DNA of 64,000 bases from Oscillospiraceae bacterium (GTDB lineage Bacteria > Bacillota > Clostridia > Saccharofermentanales > Fastidiosipilaceae). Positions 51,963 to 61,077 of this stretch are shown here, one piece after another (position 1 is the stretch's first letter; every line of letters begins with the position of its first letter). The DNA lies in NCBI GenBank assembly GCA_028704415.1, contig JAQWFM010000004.1, positions 1-64,000 on the forward strand. Direction: 5' to 3'. Under the pieces are notes generated by a model. The model did no database searches. It was not told the origin of the DNA and saw only the letters and a list, made by a program, of their open reading frames with translations. Position numbers and translations under genes: made by a program.

Positions 51963-53585
51963 TTAACCTTCTGAGGCTTTCAGCTCATCCAGCTGCTTTT
52001 GGACCTCTGCCAGTACTGTATCATAGCCGGCTGAAGTCAGTGCCGCACGGAACTCTGCTACCGCAGCCTCCGGGTCTTCAAACTTGCCGTAAGCCAAAGA
52101 CGGGATGTACTGGTTGTAAACTTCGGTTAAGGCAGCAATTTCGGTCTGCACATTGGTGGCGTCAAAAGCGAATTTGGTCAGCGCGTAGTCGTGAGCTTTG
52201 CTGTCCAGTTCTTCATAAAGCTCCGCGGCTCCGTCGTAATTGCTGACCGGGGTCAGTTCATACTCATCCATACGGCCATACCAGAAGTTAGTATCCAGCG
52301 CATCCGTGGTGGCATCATAACCTTCCGGCCGGTCCAGTTCACCGTCATCGGTGACGACGTAATCTTCGCCCTCGATCCCGTAGTTGTGCAAGCGATACAG
52401 TGTTTCATCATTACGCAGCAGATCATACAGCATAAGCGCGCGCTCCGGATTAGCGGAAGAAGCGGCTACGGCCATAGCGCCATGGGTCTTGAGGTCGCGG
52501 GTCACGTTGTTGTTGTCTTCACCCCAGTAAAAATACTGCAGGTCAGAACCGGGCTGCTTTTCATCCATGATCGGGCGGGTGGTGGTGACATAGGTCTGAG
52601 TGTGGTGCTGATCCGCACCGGACGTACCCGCATACATCCCGTCCCGGGAATCGCCGGTATAGTTCAGTACATCTTCCCGCCAGTAACCGGCATCGCTCCA
52701 TTCTTTAAAGAGCTTGGCCGCTTCTACCAGGGTATCACCCTCCATATACGGTGACGTTACCGTATAGGGATCGTCGTTATTGTAGGTAAAAATGGCGGGA
52801 TCTACACCCAGGATCGTGGTGATCTCCAGGTTGGAGCCCAGGTAACCGCCCAGCAGGCCGCCGGTGTTGTTGGCGCCGCTGACATCCCAGGGAATGACGC
52901 CTTCTTTATTATCCACAATATACTGGAAGTACTCACCCAATTCTTCAAAATTGCTGACATCTTCCAGCCCGGCCTCTGCCGCCCAGTCCCCACGATAATA
53001 GATACCGTGATTGGTCCATTGGGTATACTGGTCTTCCGGGATAAACCAGATGCTGCCATCCAGCGTGCACAAATCCCAGTCTTCGCCGACGGCTTCATAG
53101 GTAGAAGGCGCATAGGCCTGCAGCATGGTATCATCCAAAGGCAGGAAAGCCCCTTTTTGCACTAACTGCCAGGCATAGAGCCAGTCTGTAGCCGTGCCGA
53201 CCAGGTCAATAGACCCGTCCCCGCTGGCCAGGGTCAGCTGATAATTTGTCTGCCAGTCCGTCCATTCAATGTACTGCAGTTGCAGTTCGGCGTTGATTTT
53301 TTCCTTGTAGATTTCGTTCTCAGCGGCAAGGGCTGCTTCCATGCGGCCGTTGCTGGGTTTGTTGCCCAGCACCAGCATGGTGATGGTCACAAATTTTGAG
53401 GTATCCACGTTGGCCGCAGTCATGTCACCTGAGGTTTCAGTACCGGCAGCGCTGCCGTCTCCCTCAGTCGCGGCTGTAGTCGCTTGGGTGGTAGTAGTAG
53501 TTGAACCGCCGCCGCAGGCAGCCAGGGGCAGTAGCATAGCCGCAGCCAAGCCCATGGTCAGAAGTCTCCTTTTCATTCTGAGCAT
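51963..53585 (-). CDS. Extracellular sugar-binding lipoprotein of a CUT1 ABC importer
   Basis: A 540-residue solute-binding protein. Signal peptide with the lipobox LAAC and a Thr-rich linker (GGGSTTTTTQATTAATEG). The mature part has SBP_bac_1-like motifs and the C-terminal 'DATNVQTEIAALTEVYNQYIPSLAYG' seen in LplA/LipO-type proteins (DUF3502). It captures oligosaccharide for the two permeases encoded upstream. ATG at 53585 follows GGAGG by eight bases. Confidence 0.9.
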   Translation of the reverse strand: MLRMKRRLLTMGLAAAMLLPLAACGGGSTTTTTQATTAATEGDGSAAGTETSGDMTAANVDTSKFVTITMLVLGNKPSNGRMEAALAAENEIYKEKINAELQLQYIEWTDWQTNYQLTLASGDGSIDLVGTATDWLYAWQLVQKGAFLPLDDTMLQAYAPSTYEAVGEDWDLCTLDGSIWFIPEDQYTQWTNHGIYYRGDWAAEAGLEDVSNFEELGEYFQYIVDNKEGVIPWDVSGANNTGGLLGGYLGSNLEITTILGVDPAIFTYNNDDPYTVTSPYMEGDTLVEAAKLFKEWSDAGYWREDVLNYTGDSRDGMYAGTSGADQHHTQTYVTTTRPIMDEKQPGSDLQYFYWGEDNNNVTRDLKTHGAMAVAASSANPERALMLYDLLRNDETLYRLHNYGIEGEDYVVTDDGELDRPEGYDATTDALDTNFWYGRMDEYELTPVSNYDGAAELYEELDSKAHDYALTKFAFDATNVQTEIAALTEVYNQYIPSLAYGKFEDPEAAVAEFRAALTSAGYDTVLAEVQKQLDELKASEG

Positions 53586-53684
53586 TTGTTTATCCTCCAT
53601 ATATTATTGACACTCAGCGCGATCGGGGATCACGCAGGAATCCATGATTATTGCCGGCGGTGCTGCTCCGGCGTTTGAGCTAAT

Positions 53685-54569
53685 TCAGCCTTTAACCGCA
53701 CCAATCGTCATGCCAGAAATAAAGTATTTTTGTACAAACGGATACAAGAATACGATAGGACCGGTGGCCAGCACTGCCGTAGCCATTTTCAGGGTATTGG
53801 AAGGCAGATTGCCAACCGTAACCTGAGCGCCGGCGGTGGATTGTTTAAGGTAGTTGGCCATATTGATAATCCGATAAAGAAAGTATTGCAGCGGATAGTA
53901 GCTTTTATTGGAAAGATATAACATGGCGTTATACCATTCATTCCAATAGGAAAGCGCCAGGAATAAGCCAACGGTAGCCAGGGCAGGTTTTAAAGTGGGC
54001 AGGATCAGTGACACAAAGATTCTGAAATCACCCGCGCCGTCTATTTTGCCCGATTCAGTTATTTCAAAAGGGATGGATTTAATAAAATTCTTCATCAAAA
54101 AAATCAGCCAGGGCGACATCAGCAACGGCAGGAAAACGGCCAGGTAATTGTCTTTCAGGTGCAGGTATTTTGTCATCCACAGGTAGGTTGGCGCCAGGCC
54201 GCCTGAAAACAGGGTGGTAAAATAGATGAAAAATGAGATCTTATTGCGTAGGAAGAAATCCCGCCGCTGTAAGGCGTAGCCGGTCATAGAGATCAGGAAC
54301 AGCCCGATAGAGGTGCCGCAAACCGTCAGGATAATGGTCAGTGCGTAGGAGCCCAAGAGCAACTTGGGGCTGGAGAAAGCTAATTTATATGCTTCAGTGG
54401 AAAACTGCCGCGGCAGGATCCACAAGCCTTTGGTGATAATCACTTCTTCTGATGAGAAGGAACCTGACACCATCATCAAAAACGGGATCAGACAAAAGAT
54501 AGCAAAAAGGCCGATAAAAATATAGGAAATGGTTTTGATGGCCACCATAGATGAATCATGTTGTTTCAT
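53685..54569 (-). CDS. Carbohydrate ABC transporter permease (LplC-like)
   Basis: A 294-residue inner-membrane permease with six helices and the EAA loop 'EITESGKIDGAGDFRIFVSLILPTLKPALA' in two parts. It pairs with the other permease; the ATPase is not encoded here, as is usual for CUT1 systems sharing MsmK/UgpC. It ends in 'FVQKYFISGMTIGAVKG', the typical CUT1 C terminus. Confidence 0.94.
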   Translation of the reverse strand: MKQHDSSMVAIKTISYIFIGLFAIFCLIPFLMMVSGSFSSEEVIITKGLWILPRQFSTEAYKLAFSSPKLLLGSYALTIILTVCGTSIGLFLISMTGYALQRRDFFLRNKISFFIYFTTLFSGGLAPTYLWMTKYLHLKDNYLAVFLPLLMSPWLIFLMKNFIKSIPFEITESGKIDGAGDFRIFVSLILPTLKPALATVGLFLALSYWNEWYNAMLYLSNKSYYPLQYFLYRIINMANYLKQSTAGAQVTVGNLPSNTLKMATAVLATGPIVFLYPFVQKYFISGMTIGAVKG

Positions 54570-54580
54570 ACGAACCTCCC

Positions 54581-55543
54581 TTAAAACAATGCGTATTCCG
54601 GATCTATTTTTCTGACGACCGCGTTAGCTATATTGACAATAATGAAGCCAAAAATGGATTGGTATAAGCCGGCGGCAGTGGAATAAGGAAAGTTAAATTG
54701 GTTAATTAGTGTCCGGTAGACATACAGTTCAATGATGTCGGTCATAGGCTGCAGATTGGCATTGGCGGTGCCCACAATATTATAGAACAAGCCAAAGTTA
54801 CCCTTCATAATCCCGCCTAAGCTGAAGAGAATCAGGATGATGGCTGTAGATTTCAAGCTAGGCAATAGAATATAACGGATGACCTGAGCGCCATTAGCGC
54901 CGTCAATCCGGGCGGCTTCAATCAGGGACTGGTCAATGCCGCACAGCGCCGCAAAGTAAACAATCGACCCGTAGCCGGTAGACTGCCACAAATTAGCCAC
55001 TATAATGATGACCGGCCAAACGCCCGCTTTACTGTAAAAAGATATTGGGTCTTGTCCCAGATTTTTAAGCACGCCGTTGATAAAGCCATAGTCATAATTG
55101 AATAAGGCGTAAACCATAAAGCCCACCAGGACTGCTGAAATGAAATAAGGCAGAAACAGCAGGGTTTGCGATACCTTACGGAAAGTTTTGGACAAAATAC
55201 TGTTAAGCATCAAGGCAATGATGACCTGCAAAGCATTGCCCAAAAAGATAAAAGCCAAATTATACAGAACGGTATTGCGGGTTAATTGCCAAAGTTTACC
55301 AGAGTTAAAGAGGAATTCAAAATTCTTAAAGCCAACAAAGCGGCTGCCAAAAATTCCCTTATTGTAGTTAAAATCTGTAAAAGCGATATATGCGCCCGGC
55401 ATGGGAATGTAATTGAACACAATAAAGAATATAATTGCCGGCATGCACATCAAAATCAGGGTGCGGTTGCGGAGCAGTTTGGTGCCCAGTGTCACTTTAT
55501 GCACATTAAGCTGCAGCGTCACAGTCTTTGTTTTGGTTCTCAT
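54581..55543 (-). CDS. Carbohydrate ABC transporter permease (LplB-like)
   Basis: A 320-residue permease of the same importer, with six helices and the EAA motif 'SLIEAARIDGANGAQVIRYILLPSLKSTA' in two parts. It is the first gene of the operon. GGGG-type purine stretch (AAGGGGATTAATGTGA) precedes the start. Confidence 0.94.
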   Translation of the reverse strand: MRTKTKTVTLQLNVHKVTLGTKLLRNRTLILMCMPAIIFFIVFNYIPMPGAYIAFTDFNYNKGIFGSRFVGFKNFEFLFNSGKLWQLTRNTVLYNLAFIFLGNALQVIIALMLNSILSKTFRKVSQTLLFLPYFISAVLVGFMVYALFNYDYGFINGVLKNLGQDPISFYSKAGVWPVIIIVANLWQSTGYGSIVYFAALCGIDQSLIEAARIDGANGAQVIRYILLPSLKSTAIILILFSLGGIMKGNFGLFYNIVGTANANLQPMTDIIELYVYRTLINQFNFPYSTAAGLYQSIFGFIIVNIANAVVRKIDPEYALF

Positions 55544-55580
55544 TCACATTAATCCCCTTCCCGGTCTTAACTCTGGCGAT

Positions 55581-55592
55581 GAAATCGGTTTC
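55581..55592 (-). promoter_or_regulatory. LacI-type operator, gene-proximal
   Basis: GAAATCGGTTTC, close to the perfect half-site palindrome GAAACCGGTTTC used by many LacI-family regulators. It lies 38 bases before the permease start, about 130 bases after the transcription start. Confidence 0.65.
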
Positions 55593-55693
55593 AAGGCAAG
55601 CTAAAAAATAAAAGACAACTGTTTGGATAAAATAGCCTGGCTCACTGGCTCAATTTTAACTTGCTCAATCACCAGTTTGATCATTTAGCAAAT

Positions 55694-55705
55694 GATATCG
55701 GTTTC
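55694..55705 (-). promoter_or_regulatory. LacI-type operator, promoter-proximal
   Basis: GATATCGGTTTC within the larger dyad AAATGAT ... ATCATTT. It lies just after the expected transcription start. The distance to the other operator, centre to centre, is 113 bases. Confidence 0.7.
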
Positions 55706-55729
55706 ATCATTTGTTTTTAGTGTACTTTT

Positions 55730-55758
55730 ACTATATTCATTGCTTTGCCGGCTGTCAA
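55730..55758 (-). promoter_or_regulatory. Promoter of the sugar ABC operon
   Basis: On the minus strand, TTGACA, a 17-base spacer, TATAGT. Both operators lie downstream of it. Confidence 0.82.
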
Positions 55759-55866
55759 TAGATGTTTCTGAACAAATGAGAGTAGGGCGTTTTGTGCATT
55801 ATGCTATGTTTACAGATCCATATTTATCGATATAGTCAGCACCTATCCAATGCACAAGGGATTTAA

Positions 55867-56913
55867 TTAAGGTGTGCGGTCACTGGCCGCGGCGGTGGAC
55901 TGACGAATTACCATTTGGGGAATCAGGTACTGTAAGTGTGGAGGATTTTGATCTTGAGCCGCCGCCAAAGCCAAGCTGATCAGCTGTTCGCCAAAAGCAG
56001 GATAGTCATAATCCATACTGGTCAAGCCCGGTTCTGCCAGCCTGGCCAGGTAGGTATTATCAAAACCCATGACGGACATGTCCTGAGGGATCCGCATGCC
56101 GTGATCTCTTAAGGCTTTATATACCCCCAGCGCTACAAAATCATTGACACAGACACAGGCCGTAGGCGGCTGCGGCATATATGCCCACAATTTAGTAAAG
56201 GCTTGATATCCGCCAGTCTCATCATAGTTGCTGTCTATGATATATTCTGGACAAACATACAGGTGATGCGCCTTGGCAAAACGAATAAAAGACTGGCGCA
56301 TGATCCAAGTTGAGCTGACATCCCAGCGGCCGCCTAAAAAGGCGATGCGCTGGTGCCCCAGTGCCATCAAATACTCCAGCGCAATCGCCAGGCTGCGCCG
56401 CTGATCTAAATTAATCCGCCAACAGTTTTCAACCCCATCCAGCTTACCGGTAGTAATAAACGGAATCCTTTGGCTGATGCGGCGGACCCGGTTGACATAA
56501 TCCGGATCACTGCAGCGGTCGTCCACCCGGCTGCCAATTTGAATAATAGCGTCCACCCTTTGTGCGTAAAGGTTTTCCAGACTGCGGTTTTCCAATTGTT
56601 TGTCATCCAGGAGATTACACAAAACCAGCGTATAACCCCGCCGCTGGGCGGCCAGCTCACACTCCACCACGACGGAGGCGTAAAACGGATTGCGGATGTC
56701 TGCCACCATCATGCCAATGATGTGCGTCCTGGTATCAATTAAACTACGCGCGGCAGCGTTAGGTTGAAAATGGTATTTTTTAATCACCTGTTCAACCACG
56801 GTCTTTTTGGCCGGGCTGACGCGCGCGCTATGGGTCAGCACCCGGGAAACCGTGGCGGGGGAAACACCAGCTTCCTTGGCGATTTCATAAATGGTTATGT
56901 CATCTTTGGCCAT
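55867..56913 (-). CDS. LacI-family transcriptional regulator
   Basis: A 348-residue LacI/GalR repressor. HTH 'ITIYEIAKEAGVSPATVSRVL' with the hinge 'FQPNAAARSL', then the sugar-binding domain ('HIIGMMVADIRNPFYASVV' onward, ending in 'MDYDYPAFGEQLISLAL'). It likely represses the downstream ABC/GH2 operon at the two GAAATCGGTTTC-type sites. It begins 11 bases after ktrA, so it is probably transcribed with the potassium genes. Confidence 0.94.
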   Translation of the reverse strand: MAKDDITIYEIAKEAGVSPATVSRVLTHSARVSPAKKTVVEQVIKKYHFQPNAAARSLIDTRTHIIGMMVADIRNPFYASVVVECELAAQRRGYTLVLCNLLDDKQLENRSLENLYAQRVDAIIQIGSRVDDRCSDPDYVNRVRRISQRIPFITTGKLDGVENCWRINLDQRRSLAIALEYLMALGHQRIAFLGGRWDVSSTWIMRQSFIRFAKAHHLYVCPEYIIDSNYDETGGYQAFTKLWAYMPQPPTACVCVNDFVALGVYKALRDHGMRIPQDMSVMGFDNTYLARLAEPGLTSMDYDYPAFGEQLISLALAAAQDQNPPHLQYLIPQMVIRQSTAAASDRTP

Positions 56914-56924
56914 CCTGTATCCCT

Positions 56925-57584
56925 TCAGCTTTCCCGTGATTTCAAGACCACTAATTCGTCATCCTGCAGCAGCTGCGTATCCGGACTGAGGTTTGCCAAT
57001 ACGGCGCCCCCCCGGATAACGGCCAGAATATTCATGCCTTCCCGTTGTCGTAGTTTCAGCTTAACCAGGCTTTGGCCTATCCATTCCGGCAGTACTTTAG
57101 TTTCGATAATATCATAGGCGTCAGAGCGATGAACCGCTGCCATCAGGCCATTCGATACCAGGCCGTAGGCTAACTGCTCCCCCATTTCAAACTCCGGCAT
57201 CACCACCCGGTCAGTCCCGATAGACGTCAGAATAAATTTTTGGCGGCTGCCGTTGGCTTTGGCAATGACATAACGCACGCCCAGTTCCTTTAGAATCAGA
57301 ACTGTTTCACACGAGGCTTCAAAATCAGAGCTGAAAGCAATGATGACCACATCAAAAGCCTGAATGCCCAGGCGGTCCAGCACAGCCTTGTCCGAAGCGT
57401 CAGCCCGCACAACATGGGTGGTGAAGCTGACGGCTTCTCGCACCAGGTTTTCATCCTGATCACAAGCTAAAACAGTATAACCGTTGGCAAAAAGGGTTTC
57501 GGCCACACTCCGGCCAAACTTACCCAAGCCCAATACTGCAAACTGGGTCTGACGGTTAACGTTTATCTCCTGAGGCCAATTCAT
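56925..57584 (-). CDS. ktrA: Potassium uptake regulatory subunit KtrA (TrkA/RCK)
   Basis: A 219-residue RCK protein that gates KtrB. Rossmann motif 'FAVLGLGKFGRSVAETLF', 'VVRADASDKAVLDRLGI' and acidic 'ACDQDENLV', and a C-terminal RCK_C domain from about residue 140. It regulates K+ flow in response to ATP/NAD and, in Bacillota, c-di-AMP. Follows ktrB by 11 bases. Confidence 0.95.
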   Translation of the reverse strand: MNWPQEINVNRQTQFAVLGLGKFGRSVAETLFANGYTVLACDQDENLVREAVSFTTHVVRADASDKAVLDRLGIQAFDVVIIAFSSDFEASCETVLILKELGVRYVIAKANGSRQKFILTSIGTDRVVMPEFEMGEQLAYGLVSNGLMAAVHRSDAYDIIETKVLPEWIGQSLVKLKLRQREGMNILAVIRGGAVLANLSPDTQLLQDDELVVLKSRES

Positions 57585-57595
57585 AGCTGATCCTC

Positions 57596-59002
57596 CTATC
57601 CAATCATTAAGGTTTCAGGGGGGTATTCGATCCGTTCATTGCGGCTGGCGGCATGCTGCGACAAGGCCATGACCAAAGCTATCGGGCCAATCCGGCCGAT
57701 GAACATATCTGCCAGGATAACCAGCCGGGCAGGCTGACCCAGCCTGGCGGTCAGCCCGGTCGTCATACCGACCGTCCCTAACGCAGAAGCGGTTTCATAT
57801 AGCAGATCCGGCAGGGCTTCACCCAAAAGGCCACGGCCTTCTGCCAGTATAATCAATGCAACCGAGATAAACCAGATGACGACTATCATGTGAATAACCG
57901 CTAAAGCCCGCATGAGCGTTTGATTTGGTATTGTCCGGCTTCCTACCTTAATCTGTCGGCGCCCGGATAAGGTACTGAACACGGCTAACCACACTACGGC
58001 TACGGTAACCGTCATAATGCCGCCAGCCGTACTGCCCGGGGCGCCGCCAATCAGCATGATGACACTGCTGATGATTTTGGTTGATCCATTCAAGCTGGCC
58101 TGTGGCAGGGAGGCAAAGCCGGCTGATCCGGATGATACCGCCTGAAAAAGCGAGGCCAGCCATTTTTGAGCCGGTGAAAATTGGCCAAGCGTCAGGTTAT
58201 GCTCTGCTTCAGTCAGGTAAAAAAGCAACGTGGCCATGACGATCATACCGCCTTGAGACCACAGCGCCAGCCTGGTTTGCAACCGCAGCGGCCGCCGGTA
58301 CCCCCGCCGGAAGTGCCTGATTTTTTGCCAGATATCCTGCCAGGCCATAAAGCCCAGTCCGCCGGCTTGCAGTAAGACCATCACCGTTAGATTCAAGGGG
58401 TAATGGCCCACGTAATTCTCCAAACTGCGATCCCCAATAATATCAACCCCGGCACTGCAAAAAGCAGACACCGCATGAAAGATACCGTAAAAGAAGGCCC
58501 GGCCTAAACTGACGCCCTCAACCGTAAAGATCACGGTCATGATCACCGCGGCCGCCCCCTCCATCAGGAGGGCAAAGCGCAGCACAAAGTTAACCAGCCG
58601 GACCAGGCCATGAAAATCGGTCAGGTTAAACACGGCTTGAATAGCCAGACGGTCATGGAAGGTAATCTTTTGGCGAAATTGGGCCAGAAAGTAGATGTAA
58701 TAGGTAATGATACTCAAGCCACCGACTTGAATCAACAGCAGCAGGATTAATTTACCCCAGACAGACCAGGTAGACGCTGCGGGAACCGTCATCAGGCCGG
58801 TGACACAAATAGCAGAGGCGGCAGTAAATAAGGCATCTGCAAACCTGACTTGCTGTCCGGAGGCATGGGACCAGGGCAGCGCCAACAGCACCGCTCCCAA
58901 AAGGATGAGCAGCATGAAGCTTAGCAAAATCAAGGCCAGCGGATGGGGGTGGCGGCGAGTCCACTTTAATCTGGAGAAAAAATCCGGCCCGGTTTTCAAC
59001 AT
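57596..59002 (-). CDS. ktrB: Potassium uptake channel subunit KtrB (TrkH family)
   Basis: A 468-residue TrkH/KtrB transporter. Selectivity-filter regions with conserved Gly are visible: 'SAICVTGLMTV', 'AFCSAGVDII', 'SSGSAGFASL', and 'ALGTVGMTTGLT'. The length is usual. ATG at 59002. A TATAAT at about 59045-59050 could be its -10. Confidence 0.95.
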   Translation of the reverse strand: MLKTGPDFFSRLKWTRRHPHPLALILLSFMLLILLGAVLLALPWSHASGQQVRFADALFTAASAICVTGLMTVPAASTWSVWGKLILLLLIQVGGLSIITYYIYFLAQFRQKITFHDRLAIQAVFNLTDFHGLVRLVNFVLRFALLMEGAAAVIMTVIFTVEGVSLGRAFFYGIFHAVSAFCSAGVDIIGDRSLENYVGHYPLNLTVMVLLQAGGLGFMAWQDIWQKIRHFRRGYRRPLRLQTRLALWSQGGMIVMATLLFYLTEAEHNLTLGQFSPAQKWLASLFQAVSSGSAGFASLPQASLNGSTKIISSVIMLIGGAPGSTAGGIMTVTVAVVWLAVFSTLSGRRQIKVGSRTIPNQTLMRALAVIHMIVVIWFISVALIILAEGRGLLGEALPDLLYETASALGTVGMTTGLTARLGQPARLVILADMFIGRIGPIALVMALSQHAASRNERIEYPPETLMIG

Positions 59003-59128
59003 ACACAAAAGCCCTCAGCATTACTAACACGATATTTGACCTTTATTATAGCAAAAATGCTGCGTGACCGGCTGGCGTGGGCAGCCTGATTGATTTACGC
59101 TACAATATATAAAGCTTGAGGTGAAACT

Positions 59129-60094
59129 ATGACGCTGCAGCAACTTAAATATGTGATTGAAATTGTCAATGCCGGCTCCATCAATGAAGCGGCACGGCGG
59201 CTTTTCATTACCCAGCCCAGCTTATCCGGGGCGGTAAAAGAACTGGAAAAAGAGTTAAACATCCGGATTTTTTCCCGTACGGCCCGCGGCATCACCCTGA
59301 CGGAAGAAGGCGCAGAGTTTTTAAGCTATGCCCGCCAGGTTATTGAACAGGCTGATTTGCTGGAGCAGCGTTATTTAAACAAAAAACCCCGGCGGCAGTT
59401 ATGCACCATTTCTACCCAGCATTATGCCTTTGCGGTCAATGCTTTTGTCCGTCTCATCCAGGATTGTGAGACAGACGAATATGAGTTCACTTTACGGGAG
59501 ACCCGGACCTATGAGATTATTGAAGATGTCCGCAACCTCCGCAGTGAAATCGGCGTGTTGTATCTGAGCCCGTTTAACCGGCAAGTCATCCTGAAATTAC
59601 TCAAGGAAAACCGGCTGCAGTTTCACCCGCTGTTTGAGGCGCAGCCCCATGTCTTTATCAGCCGGGAGCATCCGCTGGCTGACCGGACCAGGGTCAGTCT
59701 GGATGAATTAGCCCCCTACCCTTACCTGTCCTTTGAACAAGGCGAATATAATTCGTTTTATTTTTCCGAAGAACTGCTGAGCACGGCCGTACATCCCAAA
59801 GCCATCCATGTCACGGACCGGGCCACGCTGTTTAATCTGGTGATCGGCCTGCAGGGCTATACCATATCCAGCGGGGTGCTCAGTACGGATTTAAACGGGG
59901 ATAATATCATTTCTGTCCCCCTGCAGTCAGATGAAAAAATGCTGGTAGGCTACATTTTAGCGGACAAAATTCAACTAAGTACTGAAGCTAAATTGTACAT
60001 TAGCCAACTGCAAGACGTCATCCGCCAGGGCGGCTTGCCCCTGTGTGAACCCGACGCCAGGCTGACAGCTGTAGATAATGGAGGCAAAGCTTAA
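59129..60094 (+). CDS. LysR-family transcriptional regulator
   Basis: A 321-residue LysR protein. N-terminal winged helix 'LQQLKYVIEIVNAGSINEAARRLFITQPSLSGAVKELE' in two parts, then a substrate-binding domain ('CTISTQHYAFAVNAF', 'IGVLYLSPFN', 'SFEQGEYNSFYFSEE'). It is followed two bases later by an aldose-epimerase-like gene, so they are coupled. The ligand is unknown. Confidence 0.93.
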   Translation: MTLQQLKYVIEIVNAGSINEAARRLFITQPSLSGAVKELEKELNIRIFSRTARGITLTEEGAEFLSYARQVIEQADLLEQRYLNKKPRRQLCTISTQHYAFAVNAFVRLIQDCETDEYEFTLRETRTYEIIEDVRNLRSEIGVLYLSPFNRQVILKLLKENRLQFHPLFEAQPHVFISREHPLADRTRVSLDELAPYPYLSFEQGEYNSFYFSEELLSTAVHPKAIHVTDRATLFNLVIGLQGYTISSGVLSTDLNGDNIISVPLQSDEKMLVGYILADKIQLSTEAKLYISQLQDVIRQGGLPLCEPDARLTAVDNGGKA

Positions 60095-60096
60095 GT

Positions 60097-61077
60097 ATGA
60101 CCAGTCAACATCCGGGTCCGGCAGCTCAGTCCGGTCTTGTTTTAAGTTCAGCGCTGCTGACCCTGGAAGCAGAACCGCGGGGAGCTCAATTGCTTCAAAT
60201 CAGGCGGAAAACTGACGGCAGGTCGCTTTTATGGCCAGGCGGCAAAGCCCCCTGGCAGGAACGTTCGCCGCTTTTATTCCCTTTTACCGGCCGTTTAGCC
60301 GGCGGGACTTACCGCTGGCAGGGGCAGGCTTATCCCATGCCTCTGCATGGCTTTGCCAAAGATCTGGATTTTGACCTGCTGCCTTCGCCTCCGGATCAGC
60401 TGTGCTTCCAGCTGACCGACAGCGCGGCCACCAGAAGCAGCTATCCGTTCGCGTTCACTTTGCGGGTAAGCTATCAGTTGGCGGGAGGATCCCTTTTGAC
60501 CCGCATTGAAGTCAGCAATCCGCAAGCCCAGGGCGCCCTGATTTTTGCGCTTGGCGCTCATCCGGGGTTTATGCTGCCGCCTGGCAGTACCTTGGAGCAG
60601 TGGCAGCTATATCTGCCGCAGGCCTCAGCCAGTCAGACCGAGCAGATGCTAATCTCAGCTGACGGGCTTTGGTCTGGCCGCAAGCCCAGCCAGGTTTTGC
60701 CGGCGCGGCCGGGTTTGCCCGGCAGTGTAATCCCGTTAACTGAGAGCCTTTTTGACGTGGATGGGATCTTTTTATCCGGACAAGGTCAGCGCGTCCTGCT
60801 GGAGCCGCGAGATACATCGGTTTTCAGCTCGACCTCCGCCTTGCCTCAGCCCTGGCTGACCCTGGACTTTGAGGGTTTCCGCTACCTGGGCATCTGGCAG
60901 CCCGCAAGGTCCCACGCCCCTTTCCTGTGTTTAGAGCCCTGGAGCGCCATGTGCGGCCGAAATGAAACTCAGGAAGAGCTCAGCCGGATGCCGGACCGCT
61001 GCCGGCTGGAGCCCGGTCAAAAGGCAATTTTCAGCTGGCGGGCCAGCTGGCAAGAGGCCTGGCTGAAGCTCACTTAA
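60097..61077 (+). CDS. Aldose 1-epimerase-family protein
   Basis: A 326-residue mutarotase-fold protein. Motifs 'WQERSPLLFPFTGRLAGGTYRWQGQAYPMPLHGFAKD' in parts, 'FALGAHPGFMLP' with a His, and 'CLEPWSAMCGRNE' with the catalytic Glu. Members of this YeaD/LacX-like branch may act on phosphorylated sugars. It overlaps the convergent HAD gene by eight bases. Confidence 0.9.
   Translation: MTSQHPGPAAQSGLVLSSALLTLEAEPRGAQLLQIRRKTDGRSLLWPGGKAPWQERSPLLFPFTGRLAGGTYRWQGQAYPMPLHGFAKDLDFDLLPSPPDQLCFQLTDSAATRSSYPFAFTLRVSYQLAGGSLLTRIEVSNPQAQGALIFALGAHPGFMLPPGSTLEQWQLYLPQASASQTEQMLISADGLWSGRKPSQVLPARPGLPGSVIPLTESLFDVDGIFLSGQGQRVLLEPRDTSVFSSTSALPQPWLTLDFEGFRYLGIWQPARSHAPFLCLEPWSAMCGRNETQEELSRMPDRCRLEPGQKAIFSWRASWQEAWLKLT

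Larger units (their letters stand above)
55544..55866. promoter_or_regulatory. Regulatory region of the sugar ABC operon
   Basis: A gene-free 323 bases holding one good promoter and two LacI-type operators, described separately. The LacI gene is upstream on the same strand, so this region gives the transport operon its own start. Confidence 0.7.
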
